NCBI RefSeq assembly: GCF_001295845.1
Contig: NZ_LJIC01000053.1
Coordinates: forward strand, 1 to 46,733
Length of the DNA: 46,733 nt
DNA from: Rhodopseudomonas sp. AAP120
Lineage (GTDB): Bacteria > Pseudomonadota > Alphaproteobacteria > Rhizobiales > Xanthobacteraceae
Direction of reading: 5' to 3'
Under the pieces are notes generated by a model. It saw only the letters and a list, made by a program, of their open reading frames with translations, was not told the origin of the DNA and did no database searches. This document shows, in pieces, positions 36,557 to 44,149 of the stretch. The position numbers and the translations under genes were made by a program. Position 1 is the stretch's first letter. Every line of letters starts with the position of its first letter.

Positions 36557-38683
36557 TTACAGCCGCCCGACCTGCACCAGCACGTCGGAGAAGGTCGGCG
36601 CGCGGCCGAGATCGGCGAAGGCCGGCGGCGTCAGCGCATGCACGGTCGCGCCCTTACGGTTCGAGCGCTGCCAATAGCCGGATGGCGCCACCACGACGCC
36701 GGCCATCACGTCGGCCGACACCGTCGCATAGGCCTCGAACGACCCGCGATCGTTGAACACGCGGATCGGCGCTCCCGCTTCGATGCCGCGCGTCGCCGCA
36801 TCGTCCGGATTGAGGATCACCGCCTGCTCTTCGCCGGCCTGCGCGGTCTGCGCCGGCAGGTTGCCGTAGTTCGAGTTGAGGAAGGCGTGGCTCTTCGGCG
36901 AGATCAGGCTGAGTGGATAGCGCTCGGCCAGTTGCGGCGCCGTACGTGCGCTCTCGTTCGGCGAGATGTAGTGCGGCAAGGGATCGATCGGGCTGCCATC
37001 CTGATCGCCATTGTAGCCCTGCCGGAACAGCGGCGCGACGAAGTTGCCGCCCTCCGCGATGGTCGACTTGAACTCGACCTTGCCGGTCGCGGTCGGGAAA
37101 TTGCCGTCGCGATGCGGCGCCCAGTCGGCCGGCGCCGGCATGTTGAGCCGCGAATAGCCCTTGGCCTTGACGTCGTCCAGGGTGATCCCTTGCAGCACCG
37201 GATTGGTCCAATCCAGCGCGGCCTCGATCATCTCGTCGTCCGTGCGGAAGAAGCTCGGGTCGGTGATGCCCATCGCTTTGGCGAGGCGGCGGAACAGCTC
37301 GGTGTTCGGCACCGCTTCGCCGAGCGGCTCGATCGCCTGATTGTTGTAGGACAGATAGAGATGCCCCCAGGAGAACATGATGTCCTTCTGTTCGAGCTGC
37401 GTGGTCGCGGGCAGCACGATGTCGGCGTACTTGGCCGTATCGGTGATGAAATGTTCGCTGACGACGGTGAACAGGTCCTCGCGCTCGAGCCCCTTCTCGA
37501 TCTTGTCCTGCTCGGTGACCATCGCCATCGGATTGGCGTTGTAGACGAACAACGCCTTGATCGGCGGATCGAAGCCGAGCTCGCCGGTCAGCGCTGCGCC
37601 GAGCCGCCAGGAGTTGAGTACGCGCATGTTCTCCGGCGCGAGCTCGGGCCGCATCAAGACTTCCCACTTCACCGGGAAGGCCCAGATCGGCAGCTGCAGC
37701 AGGCCGCCGCCGACGTGCTTCCAGGCGCCGATCAGCGCCGGCAGACAGGCGATCGCCCGCACCGTCTGACCGCCGCCGGCATGGCGCTCGACCGCGACGC
37801 CGATGCGCACCACCGCGGGCGGAGTCGTGGCGTATTCACGCGCCAGCTTCAGGATGTCCTCGACCGGAATGCCGGTCTCCTGCGCGGCAAATTCCGGCGT
37901 GTAGGTTGTGGCGCGCTCGACCAGCTCGTCGTAACCGACCGTGTATTTGTCGATGTAATCGCGATCGACCAAATTCTCCTTGATGATCACGTGGATCATC
38001 GCCAGCGCCAGCGCCGCATCGGTGCCGGGGCGGATCGGGATGTGCCAGTCGGCCAGCCGCGCGGTGCGTGTCTTCACCGGATCGATCACCACCAGCTTGG
38101 CGCCGTTCTTCTTGGCCTGCTCGATGAACGGCCAGTGGTGCGAATTGGTGCTGAGCGTGTTGCAGGCCCACAGGATGATGTACTTCGAGTGCACGAAGCT
38201 TTCCGGATCGACGCCCGGCGTATGGCCGATCGTCAGCAGATAGGCGGTGCACGAGCCGGAATCGCAGAACGTCCGCTCCAGCACGGTGGCGCCGAGCGAG
38301 TTGAACAGCGGATCTCCGACGTTCAGTCCGTTGATCACGCCCTGCGTGCCCAAATAGCTGTAGGGCAGGATCGCCTGCGCGCCGTGCTCGGCGATAATCG
38401 ATTTCCACTTGGACGCAATGGTGTCGATCGCTTCGTCCCAGGAAATGCGCTGAAACTGCTTGGTGCCCTTCGGCCCGACACGCTTCATCGGATACAGCAC
38501 GCGCTTATCGCTGTAGACGCGCTCCTCGTAGTTGTTGACCTTCACGCAAAGCCGCCCGCGCGTGAACGGGTGGTCGGGATTGCCGCGCACCGCGATCGCC
38601 TTGCCGTCCTCGACGGTGGTGATCATGGAACACGTATCGGGGCAATCGTGGGGGCAGGCGCCTACGACGGTGGTCCGGGCCAT
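36557..38683 (-). CDS. Molybdopterin oxidoreductase (DMSO-reductase superfamily, MopB_3-like)
   Basis: A 708-residue bis-MGD enzyme. The N-terminal 4Fe-4S site is C10, C14, C18 and C46 (ACPHDCPDTC, then RLCVKVNN). The Mo-contact region is RTFCDSGSC (138-145), where S142 or C140 could ligate Mo. The VIDPVKTRTARLADWHIPIR and PGTDAALALAMIH stretches are typical of the superfamily. The C-terminal MGD-binding domain includes PLSLISPKSHAFLNSNYGNL. There is no Tat signal, so it is cytosolic. It is not a periplasmic Nap/Dms-type enzyme, and no membrane anchor or molybdoenzyme chaperone is nearby; its electron partner is most likely the ferredoxin just downstream. Substrate unknown. Confidence 0.93.
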   Translation of the reverse strand: MARTTVVGACPHDCPDTCSMITTVEDGKAIAVRGNPDHPFTRGRLCVKVNNYEERVYSDKRVLYPMKRVGPKGTKQFQRISWDEAIDTIASKWKSIIAEHGAQAILPYSYLGTQGVINGLNVGDPLFNSLGATVLERTFCDSGSCTAYLLTIGHTPGVDPESFVHSKYIILWACNTLSTNSHHWPFIEQAKKNGAKLVVIDPVKTRTARLADWHIPIRPGTDAALALAMIHVIIKENLVDRDYIDKYTVGYDELVERATTYTPEFAAQETGIPVEDILKLAREYATTPPAVVRIGVAVERHAGGGQTVRAIACLPALIGAWKHVGGGLLQLPIWAFPVKWEVLMRPELAPENMRVLNSWRLGAALTGELGFDPPIKALFVYNANPMAMVTEQDKIEKGLEREDLFTVVSEHFITDTAKYADIVLPATTQLEQKDIMFSWGHLYLSYNNQAIEPLGEAVPNTELFRRLAKAMGITDPSFFRTDDEMIEAALDWTNPVLQGITLDDVKAKGYSRLNMPAPADWAPHRDGNFPTATGKVEFKSTIAEGGNFVAPLFRQGYNGDQDGSPIDPLPHYISPNESARTAPQLAERYPLSLISPKSHAFLNSNYGNLPAQTAQAGEEQAVILNPDDAATRGIEAGAPIRVFNDRGSFEAYATVSADVMAGVVVAPSGYWQRSNRKGATVHALTPPAFADLGRAPTFSDVLVQVGRL

Positions 38684-38867
38684 CAGCTTCCTCCATGGGC
38701 ACGTTCAAAAACCTGCGCAAGGATGAGGCACCCGGGGCCGCGTGGCTTTCCTAACCTGCTTGGTTGTTTTCCAAATCTGCCGTGGACGGAAGGCACCGTC
38801 CGTGGCATGGTAATTGCTTGCCTGGACTGCTCTTGCCTGCACTCGCGTCAATCTGTGGAGATTCACG

Positions 38868-39776
38868 ATGGGGATGCTCGGCAATTCTGTCGATAAATAT
38901 GTTACCGGCAGAATGCTCCAGACTTCGAACGACCGGCGCTGGTCCCACCTGCTCGCGGAGCGGTGGAGTCACGAGTCCGGCGACCTGCCGTCGCTGCTGC
39001 CGCGGGACACCGAGATCGCCGTGCTATTGCGCGGCAGTTCGGTGGTCGATCGGGAAGGCGCCGGGATGCGGCAGCGGACCTACGGCCGGCGCGGCACGGT
39101 CTGGCTGTGCCCCGCCGGAATCCGCGAGGATTTCATCCGGGTCGAGAGCCAGATCCACGAATGCCTGCACATCTTCCTGCCCGGGCGGCCGTTCGAGGAC
39201 ACGATGCTGCGGGACATGGATATCGACCCGGCCGGGATCGCGATCCGCTACGAGGCGATCGACCACGACATCTTCATCGAGCACGTCGCCGACCGGATCC
39301 TCGCGGAGCTTGCGGAGGAGACGTCGACCGGCCGCCTGCTGGTCGAGAGCCTCGGCCGCGCCCTGTCGGCGCATCTGGTGCACACGTATGCGGACACGGC
39401 GGTCCGGCTGAGGCAGACGCAGGCGGCGAACCGGCCGCTCGATGCGCGGCGGCTGGCGCGCGTCACGGACTTCATCAGCGCATCGTCGGAGCGCGACTTC
39501 ACCGTCAACGATCTTGCCTCGATCGCCTGCATGAGCCCGGCGCATTTTTCGCGCAGCTTCAAGGCGGCGACGGGCTGCGCGCCGCACGAGTATGTCAGCC
39601 GGCAGCGGCTCGATCTCGCCAAGCGGCTGCTGGCGACGGATCGCCAGTCGCTCGCGGAGATCGCCTATGCGACCGGATTCTCGTCACAGGCGAATTTCAA
39701 CCGGGCGTTCCGAAAAGCGGTCGGCACCACGCCGCGGCTGTATCGCGCGCAGCACCGCACGACCACGATCGCGTGA
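38868..39776 (+). CDS. AraC-family transcriptional regulator
   Basis: A 302-residue regulator. Residues 1-190 are a ligand/dimer domain of cupin-like character (GTVWLCPAGIREDFIRV, CLHIFLPGRPFEDTML). Residues 205-302 carry the two AraC HTH motifs: SERDFTVNDLASIACMSPAH with FSRSFKAATGCAPHEYVSRQ, then LAEIAYATGFSSQANFNRAF and GTTPRLYR. Start at 38868 has GGAG 7 nt upstream. The gene is divergent from the molybdoenzyme gene with 184 bp between starts, so it probably controls the Mo-ferredoxin-TRAP cluster in response to its substrate. The ligand is unknown. Confidence 0.9.
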   Translation: MGMLGNSVDKYVTGRMLQTSNDRRWSHLLAERWSHESGDLPSLLPRDTEIAVLLRGSSVVDREGAGMRQRTYGRRGTVWLCPAGIREDFIRVESQIHECLHIFLPGRPFEDTMLRDMDIDPAGIAIRYEAIDHDIFIEHVADRILAELAEETSTGRLLVESLGRALSAHLVHTYADTAVRLRQTQAANRPLDARRLARVTDFISASSERDFTVNDLASIACMSPAHFSRSFKAATGCAPHEYVSRQRLDLAKRLLATDRQSLAEIAYATGFSSQANFNRAFRKAVGTTPRLYRAQHRTTTIA

Positions 39777-39779
39777 TTA

Positions 39780-40139
39780 TCAACCCCATTTGTGGAAGAT
39801 GAAGTAAGCGCCGAGCGCGATGAAGGCGAAGCCGAGCGCGTGATTCCAGCCGAGCGGCTCCTTCAGGTACAACACCGAGAAGCCGGCGAACACGACCAGC
39901 GTGATCACTTCCTGCATGGTCTTGAGCTGCGCCGGCGAATACACCTCGCTGCCCCAGCGATTCGCCGGCACCGCCAGCCAGTATTCGAAGAAAGCGATGC
40001 CCCAGCTCACCATGATCACCAGGGGGAGCGACGCGGACTTGTGCTTGAGATGGCCGTACCAGGCGAAGGTCATGAAGATGTTGGAGCCGAGCAGCATCAG
40101 GATCGGCAGCAGATTCGGCGGGATGAAGCTGGGGGGCAT
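39780..40139 (-). CDS. DUF486 four-helix membrane protein
   Basis: A 119-residue inner-membrane protein with four helices: LLPILMLLGSNIFMTFAWYG, then PLVIMVSWGIAFFEYWLAVP, then MQEVITLVVFAGFSVLYLKE and ALGFAFIALGAYFIFHKWG. These match DUF486, a small-multidrug-resistance-like (DMT) family. Start at 40139 has AAAGG upstream; the ATG at 40322 would add about 60 non-conserved residues. It is convergent with araC, with only 3 bp between the stops. Function unknown; possibly a small-molecule exporter. Confidence 0.88.
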   Translation of the reverse strand: MPPSFIPPNLLPILMLLGSNIFMTFAWYGHLKHKSASLPLVIMVSWGIAFFEYWLAVPANRWGSEVYSPAQLKTMQEVITLVVFAGFSVLYLKEPLGWNHALGFAFIALGAYFIFHKWG

Positions 40140-40444
40140 TGCGAGCCTTTCAGAAAACCGAGTGGTAACACCGTTCGCGCAAGGCGGTTCCCGCACGGAA
40201 CGGCAGGTGGGAGTATCCCGATGCCGAAGCGGCGGGACGAGTGATGCAATTGCACGGCGAGGCCGCGGGAGTGGGCCGGCGCCGGCGCGCCGCCGCCTTG
40301 ATACGTCACCTCCATGTAACAATGTACCGCTAAGTTATGCACGCGTTTGATCGTGACCCCCGTCGCCGATCAGCGTCCCCCAGCGGTCCCCGTCAGTCGC
40401 CGCGTCTGACCGGGGCCGCACCTTTTTGAGCTGGCGATATTGCA
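40140..40444. other. Divergent promoter region
   Basis: 305 bp between the DUF486 gene and the acyltransferase gene, which point away from each other. It includes an AT-richer stretch near 40305-40350 (CTCCATGTAACAATGTACCG, then TAAGTTATGC) likely to hold one or both promoters. No reading frame, RNA gene or clear operator was recognised. GC-rich hairpins near 40270-40295 (GGCGCCGGCGCGCCGCC) are noted without a role. Confidence 0.45.
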
Positions 40445-41290
40445 ATGATCCGTTTTGTCCTGGTGATTGCCTGCGTGGTGCCGCTGACGCTGGCGCTGCT
40501 TCCCGTTCATCTGCTGGCGCTGCGTTACGGGTGGCGCATTCAACGTACCATCCCTCAGTTGTATCACCGCATCGTGTGCCGGCTGATCGGCGTGCGGATC
40601 CGCCAGGTCGGCCGCCGCCACGGCAGCGGCCCAGTGCTGATCCTCGCCAATCACGTCTCCTGGCTCGACATCTGTGTGATTTCGGCGATGGCGCCGGTGT
40701 CGTTCGTCGCCAAGAGCGAGGTCGCCGGCTGGCCGGTGTTCGGCGCGCTGGCGAAGTGGCAGCGCACCGTGTTCATCGACCGGCAGGCCCGGCAGCGCAC
40801 CCGCGAGGCCACCGCCGAAATCGGCGCGCGGCTGGCCGATGGCGAAGCCATCGTGCTGTTCGCCGAGGGCACCTCCAGCGACGGCAGCCGCGTGCTGCCG
40901 TTCCGCTCGGCGCTGATCGGCGCCGTGCATCACGCGCTCGGCGACGAGACGACCAGCGCGATCGGCGTGCAGCCGATGGCCGTCACCTACACCGGCTTCG
41001 GCGGCCTGCCGATCGGCCGCGAGCTGCGCGAGCGCGTGGCTTGGTACGGCGACGCCGACCTGATCCCGCACTTCATCGGCCTGTTGTCGGCCGGCGCGAT
41101 CGACGTCACCGTGAGCTGGGGCGAGCCGATTGCGCACAGCGCCGACCGCAAGGCGATCGCGCGCGACGCCGAACTGTCGGTGCGGCGGATGTGCGAGGCG
41201 GCGCGCCGCGCCGGCGTGCAGGGCGAGATCGCCACCCGTCCGGCCGCCGCCGCTGCGCCGCAGGGCGAGGCACAGCTCGAACCGGCCTGA
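40445..41290 (+). CDS. Lyso-lipid acyltransferase, PlsC/OlsA type
   Basis: A 281-residue membrane-associated acyltransferase. One N-terminal helix (1-26) is followed by the four acyltransferase blocks: NHVSWLD with H70 and D75 (the HX4D site), FIDRQARQRTREA, LFAEGTSSDGSRVLPFRSAL and PMAVTYTGFGG. The family transfers an acyl chain to lysophosphatidate (PlsC) or lyso-ornithine lipid (OlsA); the VFIDRQ and EGTSSDG forms resemble OlsA of Rhizobiales, but no olsB lies in the window. Start at 40445 is the first ATG with the helix immediately following. An Ala/Pro-rich tail ends the protein. Confidence 0.88.
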   Translation: MIRFVLVIACVVPLTLALLPVHLLALRYGWRIQRTIPQLYHRIVCRLIGVRIRQVGRRHGSGPVLILANHVSWLDICVISAMAPVSFVAKSEVAGWPVFGALAKWQRTVFIDRQARQRTREATAEIGARLADGEAIVLFAEGTSSDGSRVLPFRSALIGAVHHALGDETTSAIGVQPMAVTYTGFGGLPIGRELRERVAWYGDADLIPHFIGLLSAGAIDVTVSWGEPIAHSADRKAIARDAELSVRRMCEAARRAGVQGEIATRPAAAAAPQGEAQLEPA

Positions 41291-41380
41291 GCCGCGCAGA
41301 GCTGCGGCGCGTTCGGCGCCTTGCTCCGCCGCGACGCGCGGGCCACAATCGAGGCTCCCGCGTTCCGTACAGGACTCATC

Positions 41381-42322
41381 ATGCAACTTCGTAATCTCGG
41401 CGGCAGCGGCCTGCGCGTGTCGCTGGTCGGCCTCGGCTGCAACAATTTCGGCCAGCGCACCGATCCCGACACCTCGCGCAAGGTGATCTACAAGGCGATC
41501 GATCTCGGCGTCACGCTGTTCGACACCGCCGACATCTATGCGGGCCAGGGCGGCTCCGAGACCGTGCTGGGCAACGTGCTCGGCGACCGCCGCAAGGACA
41601 TCGTGCTGGCGACCAAGTTTTCGAAGCCGATGGCCGCCGACGGCACCAAGCAGGGCGCGTCGCGGCGCTACATCGTGGCCGCCGTCGAGGCCAGCCTGAC
41701 GCGGCTGAAGACCGATTACATCGACCTGTATCAGCAGCACGATTACGATCCGCTGACGCCGATCGACGAGACCCTGCGCGCGCTCGACGACCTGATCCGC
41801 GCCGGCAAGGTGCGCTACATCGGCAATTCCAACTTCCCGGCCTGGCGCATCGCCGAAGCCGAATACGTCGCCCGCGCGCTCGGCACTCATCGCTACGTGT
41901 CGTGCCAGGACGAATACAGCCTCGTGGTCCGCGACATCGAGAAAGACCTGCTGCCGGCCGCGCAGGAGTACAAGCTCGGCCTGCTGCCGTTCTTCCCGCT
42001 GGCCAGCGGCCTCCTGACCGGCAAGTATCAGCGCGGCGCCGAGATCGCCGCCAACACCCGCTTCGCCAAGATGCCGGCGATCCGCGATCGTTACTTCACC
42101 GAGGCCAACCTCGACATCGTCGACAAGCTCAAGGCCTTTGCCGAGGCGCGCGGCCATTCGCTGCTCGACCTCGCCTTCTCCTGGCTCGCCTGCCGCCCGC
42201 AAGTCTCCAGCGTGATCGCCGGCGCCACCACGCCCGAACAGATCGAGCAGAACGTCAAGGCCGCGAGCTGGCAACTCAGCGCCGAGGAGATGGCGGAGAT
42301 CGATACGATCACCAAGGGGTAG
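41381..42322 (+). CDS. Aldo/keto reductase
   Basis: A 313-residue NADPH-dependent TIM-barrel oxidoreductase. The catalytic tetrad is visible: D48 and Y53 in LFDTADIYAGQGGSE, K79 in VLATKFS and H120 in IDLYQQHDYD. The cofactor site near the C-terminus is SSVIAGATTPEQIEQNVKAA. The form (LGxGGSETVLGNVL) is that of the AKR11/13-like bacterial reductases acting on aldehydes or ketones; the substrate is unknown. Start at 41381 has AGGA upstream, preferred over 41321. Follows the acyltransferase gene by 90 bp on the same strand, with a family-A repeat downstream. Confidence 0.92.
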   Translation: MQLRNLGGSGLRVSLVGLGCNNFGQRTDPDTSRKVIYKAIDLGVTLFDTADIYAGQGGSETVLGNVLGDRRKDIVLATKFSKPMAADGTKQGASRRYIVAAVEASLTRLKTDYIDLYQQHDYDPLTPIDETLRALDDLIRAGKVRYIGNSNFPAWRIAEAEYVARALGTHRYVSCQDEYSLVVRDIEKDLLPAAQEYKLGLLPFFPLASGLLTGKYQRGAEIAANTRFAKMPAIRDRYFTEANLDIVDKLKAFAEARGHSLLDLAFSWLACRPQVSSVIAGATTPEQIEQNVKAASWQLSAEEMAEIDTITKG

Positions 42323-42337
42323 CATCGCCGCAAGCAC

Positions 42338-42380
42338 CGTCATTCCGGGGCGCTCGCGCAAGCGAGCGAACCCGGAATCC
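42338..42380. repeat. Palindromic repeat, family A (short copy)
   Basis: CGTCATTCCGGGGCGCTCGC followed by GCAAGCGAGCGAACCCGGAATCC: an inverted pair GGGGCGCTCGC / GCGAGCG with CATTCCGGG / CCCGGAAT. It is the short form of the elements at 43268-43397 and 44312-44442. It lies between the convergent AKR and Cys-rich genes and may act as a transcriptional stop. Confidence 0.75.
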
Positions 42381-42408
42381 CGGTCAGGAACGTCGTTGGC
42401 CTCGCGGA

Positions 42409-42741
42409 TCATCGCAACGTGTCGACGCCGCGTTCGGCATCACGACGGGCCTCCTGCAGTTCGCGATAGATCTCGTCGCACAGAGTCCGCTCGACGTCCG
42501 CCGGGATGCCGATCCGGAGCTGCGCACAACACGCCGGCCCGTCGCCGACGCAGCGCCGCGCGCGTCGACATTTTGCGCTCGGGCAGGTGACGAAGCCGGC
42601 GAACGTATCGGACAATTCCTGAAACAGCTGCCGCCTCGCCTGCCGCCAGTCGGCATCGCTCAGCGCATCCAGCGCTTCGTTGCGGTCGCTCTCCTCGCAT
42701 TGCTTGAGAAACGCGTCGTCCCATGCGGCCGTCTTCGCCAT
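42409..42741 (-). CDS. Small Cys-rich protein of unknown function
   Basis: A 110-residue cytosolic protein. An acidic, helical N-terminal half (KTAAWDDAFLKQCEESDRNE) precedes a cluster of cysteines in FVTCPSAKCRRARRCVGDGP then ACC, an arrangement suited to a zinc ribbon. A helical C-terminus ends RRDAERGVDTLR. No family recognised with certainty. Start at 42741 has AAGGAG about 9 nt upstream; the longer frame to 43053 is in non-coding DNA. The gene is preceded by about 480 bp of hairpin-rich DNA with a promoter at its far end (see below), so it may have a very long 5' leader. Confidence 0.72.
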   Translation of the reverse strand: MAKTAAWDDAFLKQCEESDRNEALDALSDADWRQARRQLFQELSDTFAGFVTCPSAKCRRARRCVGDGPACCAQLRIGIPADVERTLCDEIYRELQEARRDAERGVDTLR

Positions 42742-42755
42742 GATGCGATCTCCTT

Positions 42756-43220
42756 CGATGTGTCGTTCTGAGATGAAATTGCAGCGGGCATGCGCGATCG
42801 GCGCCCGCGATGTGGATCGCGAGAGCGGCCGGCCCGGAGGACCTCCGCGCCGGCCGCCAGGCCGAGGGAGGCGGAGCGCCGAAAGGCGCGACCTTGTGTA
42901 GTGCCGCAGCATGCTCGCCGGATCGCCGGCGATCAGAGGCCGCGGAAACGCCTTTCGACGCTCCACCGTGGCGATTTTTAACCCCGGGGCCGTTCTTCCG
43001 GGCGCAGCATCGGACCCGAAGGTCCGCCTCCGGCGGGATTTCCCCGCCTTCACCTGCGCCGCGTCCAGCCGGCATCAGCGGCAGAGCCCCGTAGTGGGCC
43101 CGGACGGCGACCCGGGGCTCCCGAGTGCGCAGGGCAACGTCTGCCCCGCGCCCGCAGGCGCCACCGCCTCACCCCACATCTCCAAGCGTCCCAGGAAACG
43201 CCCCTCGATGGGATGAGGTA
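42756..43220 (-). ncRNA. Candidate structured RNA or long 5' leader
   Basis: About 465 bp with no credible gene, between a minus-strand promoter and the Cys-rich gene. Read on the minus strand it holds many strong hairpins: an 8-bp stem GAGCCCCG / CGGGGCUC (43120-43084), GGCGGG / CCCGCC (43048-43032), CGGACC-UUCG-GGUCCG (43026-43011), GCGCC-UUUC-GGCGC (42889-42876) and GCGGCCGGC / GCCGGCCGC (42857-42825) closing an inner CGGAGG / CCUCCG. High GC makes chance stems likely, but perfect stems capped by UUCG-type tetraloops right behind a near-consensus promoter suggest a real transcript. Whether it is a free RNA or the leader of the Cys-rich gene is open. Confidence 0.35.
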
Positions 43221-43225
43221 ATGGG

Positions 43226-43253
43226 AATATAATCCAAAATCGAAGTTTGTCAA
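43226..43253 (-). promoter_or_regulatory. Near-consensus sigma70 promoter
   Basis: On the minus strand TTGACA (43253-43248) and TATATT (43231-43226) are 16 bp apart, six of six and five of six matches to consensus. It is set in an AT-rich island in otherwise very GC-rich DNA. It points toward 43220 and lower, that is, into the hairpin-rich stretch and the Cys-rich gene, not toward the ATPase gene. Confidence 0.65.
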
Positions 43254-43267
43254 GAGCCAGCAGTTGC

Positions 43268-43397
43268 CGTCATTCCGGGGCGCGCGCTCTTCGCGCGCGA
43301 ACCCGGAATCTCGCAGTGTTCTGCGGCACCAGCCCTCATCCCAACACCGTCATTCCGGGTTCGCGCTGCGCGCGCACCGGAATGACGGTGTGTGTGG
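43268..43397. repeat. Composite repeat, family A (long copy 1)
   Basis: Two inverted pairs: CGTCATTCCGGGGCGC / GCGCGAACCCGGAATC and CGTCATTCCGGGTTCGCGCT / CGCGCACCGGAATGACG, with a spacer containing GTTCTGCGGCACC and a GTGTGTGTGG tail. The copy at 44312-44442 keeps the same order, spacer words and tail. The two lie either side of the ATPase gene at 43439. Confidence 0.82.
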
Positions 43398-43438
43398 CGG
43401 GGCAAACTCGACTCTGCTGCTAGAAGTAATCGCGTCGC

Positions 43439-44149
43439 TTAGTTCACCTCAGCGAATTTGATTTCTCCGGCATGGAGGAAGCACGTCTTCGAGAATAGCT
43501 TCAGATCGAGGTCGTTGATCAAGCGCACGTCGGCGAGATCCGGGCAGCTCTTCGCCTTCGGATCAAACGAGCGGTGGATCTGCGAGATGACGACGAACAC
43601 GATCCCCCGGGCGCGGGCAAAGGCGTGCAATGCGCGAACCTGCGTGGCGAGGTCCGGTGTATCGCGGCGCCGGTCGAGCAGCTGCAGATAATCGATCACC
43701 GCCAGCGTGCCGCGCGGCGCCGTCGCTAGACGTGCCACGATGTGATCGGCGCAGATCGCTTCCGACGTATCGAGATCGAGCAGGCCGGTGAATACCCACG
43801 GATCGATGCCAACCGCCCTGAAACGGTCGAGCGTCTCGGCCTCGGTGTATTCGAGCGTGAAGAACGCGGCGCGCTGCCCCGCTTTCATCGCCTCAACAGC
43901 AAGTTCGACGCTGAGCACCGTCTTGCCCTGCCCCGGCCGCGCGCCGACCAGCACCATGTCGCCGGGCTTCAATTGCGCAAGCAGCCGCGCGGCGCGACCG
44001 TGCGCGTGGCTGCTCGCCAGCAGACTCCAGCGAGCGAAGCCCTGCTGCGCGGCGACGCGGTCGAGCGCGGCGTGCAGCGGAATGTTCTGATCGCGCGACA
44101 GCAATTTGGCGTCGCGCTTCAGACGATAAAGAGGAGCAGACAGTCGCAT
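43439..44149 (-). CDS. Stand-alone DnaB/RecA-like ATPase
   Basis: A 236-residue protein. The N-terminal part, LKRDAKLLSRDQNIPLHAAL then DRVAAQQGFARWSLLASS, is a short helical module found in front of KaiC/DnaB-like ATPases in Rhizobiales. Then comes a RecA-type core: Walker A GARPGQGKT at 69-77, a glutamate after strand 2 in FFTLEYTE, Walker B LAVIDYLQLLD at about 148-158 and SQIHRSFDPK as a motif resembling DnaB H4 loops. It lacks the DnaB N-terminal domain and primase-binding part, so it is not a replicative helicase. Start at 44149 has AGGAGG 8 nt upstream. It is flanked on both sides by long family-A repeats. Function unknown. Confidence 0.83.
   Translation of the reverse strand: MRLSAPLYRLKRDAKLLSRDQNIPLHAALDRVAAQQGFARWSLLASSHAHGRAARLLAQLKPGDMVLVGARPGQGKTVLSVELAVEAMKAGQRAAFFTLEYTEAETLDRFRAVGIDPWVFTGLLDLDTSEAICADHIVARLATAPRGTLAVIDYLQLLDRRRDTPDLATQVRALHAFARARGIVFVVISQIHRSFDPKAKSCPDLADVRLINDLDLKLFSKTCFLHAGEIKFAEVN

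Noticed and set aside
36404-38896. An 830-residue open frame on the plus strand opposite the molybdoenzyme gene
   Set aside because: It is antisense to a gene with clear cofactor motifs; composition is Arg/Asp/His-rich without domains. Long antisense frames arise from strong GC3 bias.
42911-43216. A plus-strand open frame of about 100 residues in the hairpin-rich region
   Set aside because: No ribosome-binding site and Pro/Arg-rich composition; no support as a gene.
42756-43220. Hairpin-rich region considered as 6S RNA, tmRNA, RNase P or SRP RNA
   Set aside because: None of the signature sequences of these RNAs could be found; reported only as an unassigned candidate.
43050-43253. A 67-residue minus-strand frame starting MTNFDFGLYSHYL
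   Set aside because: Its start lies in the -35 region of the predicted promoter, so it could not be translated from that transcript, and the rest is Arg-rich translation of hairpin DNA.
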